A DNA stretch of 64,000 nt. Source: Scandinavium lactucae. Lineage in GTDB: Bacteria > Pseudomonadota > Gammaproteobacteria > Enterobacterales > Enterobacteriaceae. Shown piece by piece: positions 23,101 to 32,402 of this stretch. Each line of letters opens with the position of its first letter. Position 1 is the first letter of the stretch. The notes beneath the pieces are model-generated. The model worked only from the letters and a program-made list of their open reading frames with translations, searched no databases and was not told where the DNA came from. The DNA lies in assembly GCF_033843265.1 (NCBI RefSeq), contig NZ_JAWXRD010000002.1, positions 428,162 through 492,161 on the forward strand, in the 5' to 3' direction. A program made the translations under genes and the position numbers.

Positions 23101-24204
23101 TTAACGGGTGATCATGTCGTCGCGATGAACGGCAACCGGGCCATACTCGTAGCCGAGAATGGCGTCGATTTGCTGCGAATGATGTCCGGCAATCCGGCGC
23201 AGCGCATCGCTGTTATAGCGGCTGACGCCGTGGGCAATATCGCGACCGTCGAGAGTTCGAATACGGATCACTTCACCACGGGAGAAGTTGCCTGTCACGC
23301 TTTTAATGCCTTTTGGAAGTAATGAGCTTCCTCTTTCCAGAATCGCGGAGACGGCCCCTTCATCAACGGTAATTTCACCGGCCGGTGGTGCGCCGAAAAT
23401 CCAGCGTTTTCGGGTTTCCAGCGGTGAGGTCTGCGCGTGGAAACGGGTGCCAACGGCGATGCCTTCCATCGCATCACCAATTACGCCAGGACGGCTGCCC
23501 GCAGCGATGATGGTGTCGATTCCCGCACGGCAGGCGACATCCGCTGCCTGCAGTTTGGTGCCCATGCCGCCGGTGCCGAGGCCGGACACGCTGTCCCCGG
23601 CAATCGCCCGCAGCGCGTCGTCGATACCGTGTACATCCTGGATCAGTTCGGCCTGTGGATTGTTACGCGGATCAGCGGTAAACAGCCCCTGCTGATCGGT
23701 GAGCAGCAGCAGTTTGTCCGCCCCCGCCAGAATGGCCGCCAGCGCCGACAGGTTATCGTTATCGCCGACTTTAATTTCAGCGGTGGCGACGGCGTCGTTT
23801 TCATTAATGACCGGCACGATATGGTTATCGAGCAGCGCACGGAGCGTGTCACGCGCGTTAAGGAAACGCTCTCTGTCTTCCATGTCTGCGCGGGTTAGCA
23901 GCATCTGGCCGACATGAATGCCATAGATGGAAAACATCTGTTCCCATAGCTGGATCAGACGACTCTGCCCGACCGCAGCCAGCAGCTGTTTTGAGGCGAT
24001 GGTGGCAGGGAGTTCCGGGTAGCCAAGATGTTCGCGCCCGGCGGCAATCGCGCCAGACGTGACGATGACAATTCGATGCCCTGCGGCATGCAGCTGCGCG
24101 CACTGGCGCACTAACTCAACGATATGGGCGCGATTAAGGCGGCGCGACCCCCCGGTTAAAACACTGGTACCCAGTTTGATAACCAGCGTCTGGCTGTCAC
24201 TCAT
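23101..24204 (-). CDS. proB: Glutamate 5-kinase
   Basis: The 367-residue product is the first, proline-inhibited enzyme of proline synthesis, phosphorylating the gamma-carboxyl of glutamate. VIKLGTSVLTGG is the phosphate-binding start of the amino-acid-kinase fold, VINENDAVAT and GTGGMGTKLQAA are substrate and nucleotide motifs, and the last ~90 residues form a PUA domain. Length equals E. coli ProB. It is the promoter-proximal gene of proBA and diverges from phoE. Confidence 0.98.
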   Translation of the reverse strand: MSDSQTLVIKLGTSVLTGGSRRLNRAHIVELVRQCAQLHAAGHRIVIVTSGAIAAGREHLGYPELPATIASKQLLAAVGQSRLIQLWEQMFSIYGIHVGQMLLTRADMEDRERFLNARDTLRALLDNHIVPVINENDAVATAEIKVGDNDNLSALAAILAGADKLLLLTDQQGLFTADPRNNPQAELIQDVHGIDDALRAIAGDSVSGLGTGGMGTKLQAADVACRAGIDTIIAAGSRPGVIGDAMEGIAVGTRFHAQTSPLETRKRWIFGAPPAGEITVDEGAVSAILERGSSLLPKGIKSVTGNFSRGEVIRIRTLDGRDIAHGVSRYNSDALRRIAGHHSQQIDAILGYEYGPVAVHRDDMITR

Positions 24205-24325
24205 GATTCTCTGCCATTCATAATTACGAAAAAGACGTTGTAACAGGACTCAGGCCGCTTGCCAACTCCCCGAAGGCGTTGCGTCGCACTTTGTTGCGCG
24301 GGATCAGGAAGCGTAGCGGCAGAAA

Positions 24326-24343
24326 ATGACTTTTTTATGACAG
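24326..24343 (-). promoter_or_regulatory. Upstream inverted Pho box of phoE
   Basis: Read on the minus strand this is CTGTCATAAAAAAGTCAT, close to the PhoB consensus (two CTGTCAT half-sites, 11-bp repeat). It faces away from phoE and lies about 55 bases upstream of the proximal box, as an inverted upstream box does in E. coli phoE. Confidence 0.7.
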
Positions 24344-24380
24344 AAACACCCAAACACAGTTATTTAAAATTATTCTTACT

Positions 24381-24398
24381 TTGTCATAAAACTTTCAT
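24381..24398 (+). promoter_or_regulatory. Proximal Pho box of phoE
   Basis: TTGTCATAAAACTTTCAT matches the 18-bp PhoB box and should replace the -35 element of the phoE promoter, 81 bases before the ATG. Confidence 0.8.
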
Positions 24399-24478
24399 TT
24401 CGCAGAGTTACAACCCTTCCTGTTTTTTAAATCGGGCGAGTTCCCAAATTTTAGCGCGTATTTTGAACAGGGTTGAAA

Positions 24479-25576
24479 ATGAAAAAAAGCACACTGGCAT
24501 TAATGGTACTGGGCGTAATGTCTTCCACCGCTACACAGGCCGCAGAAATCTACAATAAAGATGGTAATAAATTAGACCTGTATGGCCGCGTTAAAGCTGA
24601 GCATTATATGAGCGATAACGATGCTGTGGACGGTGACCAGTCTTATATTCGTCTGGGCTTTAAAGGCCAGACCCAAATTAACGATCAGCTGACCGGTTTT
24701 GGTCAGTGGGAATACCAGGTTGCCGCCAACAAAGTGGAAGGTGACCCGGCGACCACCAAAACCCGTCTGGCGTTTGCTGGCCTGAAAGCGGGTGACATTG
24801 GCTCATTCGACTACGGTCGCAACTACGGCGTGCTGTACAACGTCGCGGCTTACACCGATATGATCCCGGAATTCGGGGATGACTCCTTCGTGAAAACTGA
24901 CAACTTCATGACTGGCCGCGGTAACGGCATGGCGACCTACCGCAACAATAACTTCTTCGGCCTGGTTGATGGTCTGAAACTGGCACTCCAGTATCAGGGC
25001 AAAAACGAGAACGACGGACGTGCGGCAACCAAGGCTAACGGTGACGGCTTCGGTACCTCTCTGAGCTATGACTTCGGCGACTCGGGCTTCACCCTCGGCG
25101 CGGCCTATTCTAATTCCAACCGTACGCTGACCCAGCAGGATAGCGACTTCGGGAAAGGGTCTGACGCAGAAGCCTGGACCACCGGTTTTAAATATGACGC
25201 GAACAGCGTTTACCTGGCCGCAATTTATGCTGAAACCCGTAATATGACGCCAATTTCTGGCACCGCCTCAATCGGTGGTGTGGATACTAAAGTCAGCGGC
25301 TTCGCAAATAAAAACCAGGCGTTAGAACTGGTCGCGCAGTATCAATTTGATTTTGGTTTGCGTCCGTCCATCGGTTATGTCCAGTCTAAAGGTAAGGATA
25401 TTGAAGGCGTGGGCGATGCGGATCTGGTGAAATATATCGACGTGGCAGCCACCTACTACTTCAATAAAAATATGTCAGCCTTTGTTGATTATAAAATTAA
25501 CCAGCTGAGCGACGATAATAAACTGGCGCTGAATAACGACGACGTTGTGGCGCTGGGCCTGGTTTATCAGTTCTAA
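24479..25576 (+). CDS. phoE: Outer-membrane phosphoporin PhoE
   Basis: The 365-residue product has a signal peptide ending MSSTATQAA, then the enteric trimeric-porin start AEIYNKDGNKLDLYG. The conserved loop-3 segment (PEFGDDSF, TDNFMTGRGNG), FDFGLRPSIGYV and the C-terminal Phe of GLVYQF, needed for barrel assembly, are all present. It is somewhat longer than E. coli PhoE (351), mainly in surface loops. PhoE favours anions and is made under phosphate starvation; two Pho boxes precede the gene. ATG 24479 is chosen; the frame's earlier TTG has no separate support. Confidence 0.95.
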   Translation: MKKSTLALMVLGVMSSTATQAAEIYNKDGNKLDLYGRVKAEHYMSDNDAVDGDQSYIRLGFKGQTQINDQLTGFGQWEYQVAANKVEGDPATTKTRLAFAGLKAGDIGSFDYGRNYGVLYNVAAYTDMIPEFGDDSFVKTDNFMTGRGNGMATYRNNNFFGLVDGLKLALQYQGKNENDGRAATKANGDGFGTSLSYDFGDSGFTLGAAYSNSNRTLTQQDSDFGKGSDAEAWTTGFKYDANSVYLAAIYAETRNMTPISGTASIGGVDTKVSGFANKNQALELVAQYQFDFGLRPSIGYVQSKGKDIEGVGDADLVKYIDVAATYYFNKNMSAFVDYKINQLSDDNKLALNNDDVVALGLVYQF

Positions 25577-25590
25577 TTCTCTCCAAAGTA

Positions 25591-25621
25591 AAAGGCCCTT
25601 CAGTGATGAAGGGCCTTTTTT
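25591..25621. terminator. Bidirectional terminator between phoE and crl
   Basis: AAAGGCCCTTC, loop AGTGAT, GAAGGGCCTTTTTT lies between the convergent phoE and crl genes. Confidence 0.9.
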
Positions 25622-25635
25622 ATGAGTTTCGCTTT

Positions 25636-26034
25636 TTATGCCGACAATCTGACCGGCTGTTTCACATCATCCACAGGTTCGAGTGCCAGATCGAACGTCT
25701 TCAACAGATCGCGGGCACGAACGTGAAAATCACGCAACGTCTGCTCCAGACGAGCGGTGACTTCAGCATCTTTGATAGCCGTCGGCTGCCAGTGGCCTTC
25801 TTTATTGAACAAGCCAAACTGGTAGCGGTAGGTAAAATGCTTCTCGTGCGCTTCCATTTCCAGCCACCAGCCCCAGAATTCACGCTGCTCCGGTGCGGGT
25901 TTGACATTGACGCAGACGGCCAGGCAATCGAAAAAGAAGCGATTATCCTCACACTGCTCTTCGCGGATATACGGGCCAAGGGCAGTGAATTTCTTGATCA
26001 GTTTACTCTTCGGGTGTCCACTCGGTAACGTCAT
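25636..26034 (-). CDS. crl: Sigma-S activator Crl
   Basis: The 132-residue product matches Crl throughout (MTLPSGHPKSKLIKKF, ALGPYIREEQ, EFWGWWLEME). Crl binds RpoS and helps it capture core RNA polymerase, promoting curli and other stationary-phase genes. The conserved aromatic cluster FWGWW forms part of the sigma-S contact surface. The ATG has AAAGGAGA before it. It is a single gene, convergent with phoE. Confidence 0.97.
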   Translation of the reverse strand: MTLPSGHPKSKLIKKFTALGPYIREEQCEDNRFFFDCLAVCVNVKPAPEQREFWGWWLEMEAHEKHFTYRYQFGLFNKEGHWQPTAIKDAEVTARLEQTLRDFHVRARDLLKTFDLALEPVDDVKQPVRLSA

Positions 26035-26091
26035 TACAGTCTCCTTTAGTGATGTAACTGTTTTACCAAATCAATAGAATTTAGCAATCTA

Positions 26092-27336
26092 TTAACCAAA
26101 TCTCTGATTGATCCATCCGGCAATTTCTTTCAGCGCTTTATCGAAATTGCGGTAAACCGGCTTGAAGGGGATCTGCATCAGCTTGCCATCCGCAGATGAC
26201 GAGGTGATTAAGCGCGACTCTTCTTCCGGGCTGAACGGATCGTTCTGCCAGTAGCCGGACAGCATTGGCGTTGGGCAACGACGGCCTAGTAGCCCCTGTG
26301 TTTTCAGCGAATAGCGGTTGAGCTCTACGCGCAGCGCATCGTCAGAGGCATCGTGCATGCCCAAACGCGAAGCCAACACGTCGAGATACATCTCCGGCAC
26401 ATGACTCTGCCGCTGCGGGTCACTCAGCAAACCGTGAACCACCGGCCCCAGACACGCCACCGCTTTCAGACGCGACGATTCCAGATACGCCAGGCGTACC
26501 GCCACGTTCGCCCCGAAGCGGAAGCCAAACGCCGCGACGCGTGTGTGATCGACCCACGGAATGTTCGGCAGCGATTTCAGTACCTGCTGATGCAGGAAGC
26601 TAGAATCCTGAGTCAGTTTCCATTTCGACGAGAAGCCAATCGACGGCATATCCAGGGTCAGCATGGCTATCCCGAGCGGGGCGAGGTATCGCTCGAACAG
26701 GCTGTAGTTGTCGCTTTGCAGGGCATCCAGCCCGCCGCACATTAGCACCGTCGGGAATGGCCCTTCTCCCGGGGGCATGTGCAGGAAACCGCTCACCGAT
26801 GCGCCGCCGGGAATGGTGAATTCCAGTTCACGCATTGAGCCCGGTAAACGCTGGGCGGCTTCTTCATATGCCCGATTGGCCAGCGCCTGGGCCTGCTCGG
26901 CCAGGTCATCGCCTTTCAGATGCGGGTACGCAGCAATGCTGTAGAGATTAGAGGCATGCAGCCAGTGACGGCCACTGAGCGCGTCGTCTTGTTCCTGCCC
27001 GGCTTTTTGCTGCCAGAGCATCGCCTGCTTAGACCATTCGTAGATCCAGTTACCGCCGCGATAGCCCACCACGGTATCGTACAGATCTTCGTTGGTACGC
27101 TCATTGCTGCTCATGACGATACGCGCCTGCACGTCGAGGATTTCCTGGGGCGAAACGCCGCGCCAGACCCACATCAGGCGGTTCATCATCCGATACCAGT
27201 GCGGCACATTTTTGCCGTCCAGTGCAGATTGCACCGCCGTCTCGGTGCCATGATTAAAGCGACGCACCAGCGTCGAGGTTTCCGGGTGCTTGAAACGCGG
27301 TTTAAAGAGAACTTCGCTGAGATTGGCTTCTGGCAT
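26092..27336 (-). CDS. frsA: Esterase FrsA
   Basis: The 414-residue product equals E. coli FrsA (YafA) in length and begins MPEANLSEVLFKPRFKHPET. It has an alpha/beta-hydrolase C-terminal half (VLMCGGLDALQSDNY, GFRFGANVA as the nucleophile-elbow region in which Ser is absent, as in FrsA). FrsA was reported to interact with unphosphorylated EIIA-Glc and shift respiration to fermentation. A later view is that it is an esterase. It lies between gpt and crl in the E. coli order. Confidence 0.95.
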   Translation of the reverse strand: MPEANLSEVLFKPRFKHPETSTLVRRFNHGTETAVQSALDGKNVPHWYRMMNRLMWVWRGVSPQEILDVQARIVMSSNERTNEDLYDTVVGYRGGNWIYEWSKQAMLWQQKAGQEQDDALSGRHWLHASNLYSIAAYPHLKGDDLAEQAQALANRAYEEAAQRLPGSMRELEFTIPGGASVSGFLHMPPGEGPFPTVLMCGGLDALQSDNYSLFERYLAPLGIAMLTLDMPSIGFSSKWKLTQDSSFLHQQVLKSLPNIPWVDHTRVAAFGFRFGANVAVRLAYLESSRLKAVACLGPVVHGLLSDPQRQSHVPEMYLDVLASRLGMHDASDDALRVELNRYSLKTQGLLGRRCPTPMLSGYWQNDPFSPEEESRLITSSSADGKLMQIPFKPVYRNFDKALKEIAGWINQRFG

Positions 27337-27388
27337 CGCATAGACTCCATTAATACGACATAGCGTCTATTGTAACTCGCCCGGCGCT

Positions 27389-27420
27389 AAAAAGAACAAC
27401 GCCCGGTAAACCGGGCGTTG
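27389..27420 (-). terminator. gpt terminator
   Basis: CAACGCCCGG pairs with CCGGGCGTTG around TAAA, and on the minus strand TTCTTTTT follows. It lies 31 bases beyond the gpt stop. Confidence 0.85.
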
Positions 27421-27450
27421 TGATTTGTGATTTTTTGTCAGCTGCGTGGA

Positions 27451-27909
27451 TTAACGACTGCTGATAGGCGGAACGAACACCACGCCCATATCCCACGGCT
27501 GCTCAATCCAGGTATCCTGCGGGATATCAATCACGTAGTCATCAACCAGCGGCTGACCGGCCGGTTTAGCGAAGATAGTGACGAAATGCGCTTTTGGATA
27601 CATTTCACGGATAGCCACCGCGGTGCCGCCAGTGTCGACCAGATCGTCAATCACGATAAAGCCTTCGCCATCGCCTTCCGCACGCTTGAGCACTTTCAGC
27701 TCGCGCTGGTTGTCGTGGTCGTAGCTGGAAATGCAGACGGTGTCCACATGACGAATACCCAGTTCACGCGCCAGCAGAGCGCCCGGTACCAGACCTCCAC
27801 GGCTAACGGCAATAATGCCTTTCCACTGCTCAGAGGGCATCAGGCGCGCGGCCAATTTGCGTGCATGGATCTGCAACATGTCCCAGGTGACGACGTATTT
27901 TTCGCTCAT
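27451..27909 (-). CDS. gpt: Xanthine-guanine phosphoribosyltransferase
   Basis: The 152-residue product salvages guanine, xanthine and, less well, hypoxanthine as their 5'-phosphates. The PRPP-binding motif FIVIDDLVDTGGTA is clear, and GIIAVSRGGLVPG is the pyrophosphate-binding loop. Length and both ends match E. coli Gpt. It diverges from pepD across a 257-base region. Confidence 0.97.
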   Translation of the reverse strand: MSEKYVVTWDMLQIHARKLAARLMPSEQWKGIIAVSRGGLVPGALLARELGIRHVDTVCISSYDHDNQRELKVLKRAEGDGEGFIVIDDLVDTGGTAVAIREMYPKAHFVTIFAKPAGQPLVDDYVIDIPQDTWIEQPWDMGVVFVPPISSR

Positions 27910-28166
27910 GTGATTGTATCCCAGCCTGTTAATACGGCTTAAAAAATGTTCGGGGTGATTCCAGGTTGCGCGAGATTATAGAGATCTGGCGCACTAAAAA
28001 CCAGTGCTTAACGGCCTTGCAGGGAGTTTTTGCACAGCCTGTACTAGCAGAGACAGCAGAAAGTGGTATTCTCAACGGCATCTCGCAAGTCAGGCCAGCG
28101 GCCTGGTTGTCATTGCTAACCCATTACCTGCAAGTCACTTTTGCAGGAGCCGTAAGGAGACTTACC

Positions 28167-29624
28167 GTGTCTGAACTGTCTCAATTATCCCCGCAGCCGC
28201 TATGGGATATTTTTGCCAAAATCTGTTCCATTCCGCACCCGTCCTATCACGAAGAACAGCTTGCCGAACACATCATGGGCTGGGCGAAGGAAAAAGGTCT
28301 GCACGCAGAGCGCGACCAGGTCGGTAACATCCTGATTCGTAAAGATGCCACCAAGGGCATGGAAAACCGTAAAGCGGTGGTCATGCAGGCGCACCTCGAT
28401 ATGGTGCCGCAGAAAAACAACGACACCGTGCACGACTTCACCAAAGATCCGATTCAGCCGTACATCGACGGCGAGTGGGTGAAAGCCCGCGGCACCACGC
28501 TGGGTGCGGATAACGGCATCGGTATGGCTTCTGCGCTGGCGGTGCTGGCTGATGACACCGTGGAACACGGGCCTCTGGAAGTGCTGTTGACCATGACCGA
28601 AGAAGCGGGCATGGACGGGGCATTTGGTTTGCAGGCAAATTGGCTGCAGGCTGACATTCTGATCAACACCGATTCTGAAGAAGAAGGTGAGATCTACATG
28701 GGCTGCGCGGGCGGGATCGATTTCATCACCACCCTGCCGCTGACCCGTGAAGCGATTCCGGCAGACTTCCAGAGCTTTAAGCTGACGCTGAAAGGCCTGA
28801 AAGGCGGCCACTCCGGCGGTGACATTCATTTAGGTCTGGGCAACGCCAACAAACTGCTGGCGCGCTTCCTGGCCGGTCACGCGGCAGAATTGGACCTGCG
28901 TCTGGTGGATTTCAATGGCGGCACCCTGCGTAACGCCATCCCACGTGAAGCTTTCACTACCGTTGCCGTTCCGGCAGCAAAAGTGGAAACCCTGAAAGCG
29001 CTGGCTGATGAGTATCTCTCGATCCTGAAAAACGAACTGGCGGCGAAAGAGAAGAATCTGACCGTGGTTCTGGAAGCGGTTAGTGCAGATAAAAACGCCC
29101 TGAGCGAAAAATCACGCGATACCTTCATTCAGTTGTTGAATGCCACCCCGAACGGCGTGATCCGCAATTCCGACGTGGCGAAAGGCGTGGTTGAAACCTC
29201 CCTGAACGTCGGCGTGGTCACCATGCATGATGACAACGTGGAAATCATCTGCCTGATTCGTTCCCTGATCGACAGCGGTAAAGACTACGTGGTCAGCATG
29301 CTGGAGTCGCTGGGTAAAATGGCGGGCGCGCAGACGGCACCGAAAGGCGGTTACCCAGGCTGGCAGCCAGATGCGAACTCCCCGGTCATGCATCTGGTGC
29401 GTGAAACCTATCTGCGTCTGTTCAACAAAACCCCGAACATTCAGATTATCCACGCCGGTCTGGAATGCGGTCTGTTCAAAAAACCGTACCCGGACATGGA
29501 CATGGTTTCCATCGGACCAACCATCACCGGACCACACTCCCCGGATGAGCAGGTTCATATCGAAAGCGTGGGCCAGTACTGGACCCTGCTGACCGAACTG
29601 CTGAAATCTATTCCAGCGAAGTAA
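28167..29624 (+). CDS. pepD: Peptidase D (cytosol dipeptidase)
   Basis: The 485-residue product is the M20-family Xaa-His dipeptidase PepD. Metal and catalytic motifs are VMQAHLDMVP, GTTLGADNGIG, MTEEAGMDGAFG, INTDSEEEGE and IIHAGLECGLF. Start is GTG 28167, with AAGGAG seven bases before it and the N-terminus SELSQLSPQPLWDIFAKI exactly as in E. coli; the open frame extends 67 codons upstream without support. It splits dipeptides in the cytosol. A REP-type repeat follows. Confidence 0.96.
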   Translation: MSELSQLSPQPLWDIFAKICSIPHPSYHEEQLAEHIMGWAKEKGLHAERDQVGNILIRKDATKGMENRKAVVMQAHLDMVPQKNNDTVHDFTKDPIQPYIDGEWVKARGTTLGADNGIGMASALAVLADDTVEHGPLEVLLTMTEEAGMDGAFGLQANWLQADILINTDSEEEGEIYMGCAGGIDFITTLPLTREAIPADFQSFKLTLKGLKGGHSGGDIHLGLGNANKLLARFLAGHAAELDLRLVDFNGGTLRNAIPREAFTTVAVPAAKVETLKALADEYLSILKNELAAKEKNLTVVLEAVSADKNALSEKSRDTFIQLLNATPNGVIRNSDVAKGVVETSLNVGVVTMHDDNVEIICLIRSLIDSGKDYVVSMLESLGKMAGAQTAPKGGYPGWQPDANSPVMHLVRETYLRLFNKTPNIQIIHAGLECGLFKKPYPDMDMVSIGPTITGPHSPDEQVHIESVGQYWTLLTELLKSIPAK

Positions 29625-29636
29625 GTCTCTGATATT

Positions 29637-29735
29637 GCCCGATGGCGCTAGCGCTTATCGGGCCTACAAGATCTGTGGCGCTGGCGCTTATCGGGCCGAC
29701 AAGATCTGTAGGCCTATGCCAGCTAAGCGCCGTTG
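29637..29735. repeat. REP/BIME-like palindromic repeats after pepD
   Basis: Two tandem units of the kind GGCGCTNGCGCTTATCGGGC, each followed by a shared AAGATCTGT, plus a third inverted partial unit (GGCCTATGCCAGCTAAGCGCC). They lie between convergent pepD and dinB. Confidence 0.75.
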
Positions 29736-29749
29736 GGCATTCAACCACG

Positions 29750-30808
29750 CTACAATCCCAACACCAACTGTCTTTCAAGCTGCGGATCGAGCAGCGTTAC
29801 ATGTAATCCCACCAGCCGCACTCCGCGTCCACCGCGCCGTTCATGCCAGGCTTTATAGGCCGTGGCAATCAAATCTTCCTGATTGAGCTTCGGCCAGACG
29901 TGCTCCTGCGTGGTCTGCTGAAAATCGTTGAACTTGAGTTTTACCCCCTGACGGGCAATTAACAGATCCGGTTTAACCTTCGCCAGCCGACGCTCCAGTT
30001 CAGGATAGAGCTGTCGGGTGATGATCGCTTCGCAGTCTGCCCATTCATGAATATCCTCCGCCAACGTGCGCTCAACGCCAACCGATTTGCGCAGTCGCTC
30101 GTTGTTGACATCGCGCTCGTCGATGCCGTTACTGCGCTCCCACAGCACCCGACCAAATTTGCCAAAGCGTTTGAGCAGCATTGCCAAATCACTGTTCTGC
30201 ACATCTTCACAGGTGCGCAACCCCATGCCTTCGAGCTTGGCAGCGGAGACTTTACCCACTCCCGGGATTTTCGACAGCGTCAGCGTTTTCAGGAACGCAG
30301 GTACTTCGTCAGGTGTTATCACGTACTGGCCGTTGGGCTTATTGAGATCGGAGGCGATTTTGGCGAGAAACTTCACCGGGGCGATGCCCGCCGAGGCGGT
30401 GAGATTCAGTTCACGTTCGATGGTCTGGCGAATTTCCTGTGCCATCAGCGTGGCAGACCCCTGACAGTACAGGCTGTCGGTCACATCGAGATAGGCTTCG
30501 TCGAGCGACAGCGGTTCAATCAGCGAGGTGTAGCGGGAGAAGATCTCGCGGATATGAATGGATGCCTCTTTATAGGCATCAAAGCGGCCCGGCAGCAGCG
30601 TCAGGTGCGGACAAAGTTTGAGGGCCATGCCGGTGGGCATCGCGCTGCGCACGCCAAATTTACGTGCCGGATAATTGGCGGTGCTGATAACGCCGCGCCG
30701 TTCACGGCTGCCACCGATGGCAATCGGAATATCGCGCAGGGCTGGATTATCCCGCATTTCAACGGCGGCAAAAAAGCAGTCCATATCAACGTGGATAATT
30801 TTGCGCAT
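29750..30808 (-). CDS. dinB: DNA polymerase IV
   Basis: The 352-residue product is a Y-family translesion polymerase. The start MRKIIHVDMDCFFAAVEMR holds the first catalytic Asp and the steric-gate Phe; SLDEAYLDVT holds the other two acidic residues. KIPGVGKVSAAKLEGMG is the helix-hairpin-helix thumb, and the C-terminal QRQLVLGL is the beta-clamp-binding motif. Length is one residue above E. coli Pol IV (351). Expected to be SOS-controlled; I did not find a clear LexA box. Confidence 0.97.
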   Translation of the reverse strand: MRKIIHVDMDCFFAAVEMRDNPALRDIPIAIGGSRERRGVISTANYPARKFGVRSAMPTGMALKLCPHLTLLPGRFDAYKEASIHIREIFSRYTSLIEPLSLDEAYLDVTDSLYCQGSATLMAQEIRQTIERELNLTASAGIAPVKFLAKIASDLNKPNGQYVITPDEVPAFLKTLTLSKIPGVGKVSAAKLEGMGLRTCEDVQNSDLAMLLKRFGKFGRVLWERSNGIDERDVNNERLRKSVGVERTLAEDIHEWADCEAIITRQLYPELERRLAKVKPDLLIARQGVKLKFNDFQQTTQEHVWPKLNQEDLIATAYKAWHERRGGRGVRLVGLHVTLLDPQLERQLVLGL

Positions 30809-30874
30809 ACTCAGCCCTCACAGATTACTGTGTAAGTATACAGTACATTTATCAGAAATGAGAAGCGTGAGGTT

Positions 30875-30946
30875 TTGTAGGCCGGGTAAGCAGAGCGCCA
30901 CCCGGCATTTTTCCCGGCAGCACTGCATTCGCCGGGCCTACATTAC
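30875..30946. repeat. REP element pair between dinB and nqrM
   Basis: TGTAGGCCGGGTAAGC...GCGCCACCCGGC is followed by an inverted unit ending GCCGGGCCTACA. It is a typical enterobacterial BIME. Confidence 0.8.
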
Positions 30947-30949
30947 GGA

Positions 30950-31168
30950 CTAGAGGATACGGGTTTGCTGGCGCTGCGCTTCGCGGGCCATCCGTTTTTT
31001 CCGCGCATCGCACGGTTCCGGACAGTCACACACTTTTTCCATCCCCAGCGACGAGATGCCCCCGCAGCTGCCCTGGATGCTTTTACGCTTCACCAGATAG
31101 CCGAGTGACATACCGAAGATGACCAGCACAAACACCACAAAGGTCGCCAGAAATACCGTTAACATCAT
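30950..31168 (-). CDS. nqrM: Na+-NQR maturation protein NqrM
   Basis: The 72-residue protein has one N-terminal membrane helix (VFLATFVVFVLVIFGMSLGY) followed by conserved cysteines (GSCGGISSL, CDCPEPC). NqrM (DUF539) is needed to install the Cys-ligated [2Fe-2S] centre between NqrD and NqrE. Its ATG overlaps the last base of the nqrF stop, so it is translated with the operon. Confidence 0.92.
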   Translation of the reverse strand: MMLTVFLATFVVFVLVIFGMSLGYLVKRKSIQGSCGGISSLGMEKVCDCPEPCDARKKRMAREAQRQQTRIL

Positions 31169-32391
31169 CAGCCTCCAAAATCATCGAGCATGATGTTTTC
31201 ATCCTCAACGCCAAGATCTTTCAGCATACGGATAACCGCCGCGTTCATCACCGGTGGCCCACACATATAGAACTCACAGTCTTCCGGTGCAGCGTGATGT
31301 TTGAGGTAGTTCTCATACAGGACGTTGTGAATGAACCCGGTATGCCCGGTCCAGTTATCTTCCGGCTGCGGGTCGGACAGCGCGACATGGAAGGTGAAGT
31401 TCGGGTTTTCCCGCGCCAGCTGTTCAAACTCCTCGTCGTAGAACATTTCACGCAGCGAACGCGCCCCATACCAGAAGCTGATTTTACGCTTGCTGCCCAG
31501 CCGCTTGAGCTGATCGAAAATATGCGAACGCATCGGGGCCATCCCTGCGCCACCGCCGATAAATACCATCTCGGCGTCGGTATCTTTGGCAAAGAACTCA
31601 CCAAACGGCCCGGAAATCGTCACCTTATCGCCCGCTTTCAGCGACCAGATATAAGAGGACATAATACCCGGCGGCACATCCGGCGCTGACGGCGGCGGCG
31701 TGGCGATACGGACGTTAAGCATAATAATGCCTTTCTCATCCGGGTAGTTCGCCATCGAATAGGCGCGCAGCGTTGGCTCTTTGACTTCGGAAACATAGCG
31801 GAACAGATTGAATTTATCCCAGTCTCCGCGGTATTCGTCCGGCACGTCAAAATCGGCGTAGGCCACTTTGTGCGACGGGCACTCAATCTGAATATAGCCG
31901 CCCGCGCGGAACGGTACGCATTCACCTTCCGGGATTGCCAGTTTAAGCTCTTTGATAAAGGTGGCTTTGTTATCATTGGAGATAACTTCGCATTCCCATT
32001 TCTTCACGCCAAAGATTTCTTCCGGCAGCTCGATTTTCATGTCCTGACGCACCGCGACCTGACACGCCAGACGGCAGCCCTCTTTCGCTTCACGCTTGCT
32101 GATGTGTGACAGTTCGGTCGGCAGAATATCGCCGCCGCCCTCTTTCACCGTCACCCGGCACTGGCCGCAGGAACCGCCGCCGCCGCAGGCGGACGACACA
32201 AAAATGCCGTTGCTCGACAGCGTGTTCAGCAGTTTGTCCCCTGCCGGAGTACGGATTTGCTTGTCGGCTTCATTATTGATTTCAATCACCACGTCGCCGG
32301 AATTCACCAGCTTCGCGCGCGCTGCGAGAATCAGCAGTGACAGCGCGAGAACAATCAGCGTGAACATCACCACGCCAAGAATAATTTCCAT
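31168..32391 (-). CDS. nqrF: Na+-NQR subunit F
   Basis: The 407-residue product is the NADH-oxidising subunit. An N-terminal membrane helix is followed by a plant-type [2Fe-2S] ferredoxin domain (SACGGGGSCGQCRV, second ligand Cys further on), then FAD (RAYSMANY) and NADH domains (GGGAGMAPMRSHI, YMCGPPVMNAAV). Length equals Vibrio NqrF. It is the last structural gene of the nqr operon. Confidence 0.97.
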   Translation of the reverse strand: MEIILGVVMFTLIVLALSLLILAARAKLVNSGDVVIEINNEADKQIRTPAGDKLLNTLSSNGIFVSSACGGGGSCGQCRVTVKEGGGDILPTELSHISKREAKEGCRLACQVAVRQDMKIELPEEIFGVKKWECEVISNDNKATFIKELKLAIPEGECVPFRAGGYIQIECPSHKVAYADFDVPDEYRGDWDKFNLFRYVSEVKEPTLRAYSMANYPDEKGIIMLNVRIATPPPSAPDVPPGIMSSYIWSLKAGDKVTISGPFGEFFAKDTDAEMVFIGGGAGMAPMRSHIFDQLKRLGSKRKISFWYGARSLREMFYDEEFEQLARENPNFTFHVALSDPQPEDNWTGHTGFIHNVLYENYLKHHAAPEDCEFYMCGPPVMNAAVIRMLKDLGVEDENIMLDDFGG

Positions 32392-32402
32392 AACCTACGC
32401 CC

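Noticed and set aside
24205..24478. Possible divergent small gene between proB and phoE
   Set aside because: Only short frames without ribosome binding sites; the region is explained by two promoters and the Pho boxes.
26092..27336. Possible pseudogene status of frsA because no Ser is in the nucleophile-elbow-like motif
   Set aside because: FrsA proteins are known to vary there, and the frame is intact and full length.
28096..28166. Extended N-terminus of PepD from the longer open frame
   Set aside because: The GTG at 28167 has a well-spaced AAGGAG and gives the exact family N-terminus; upstream residues are not protein-like.
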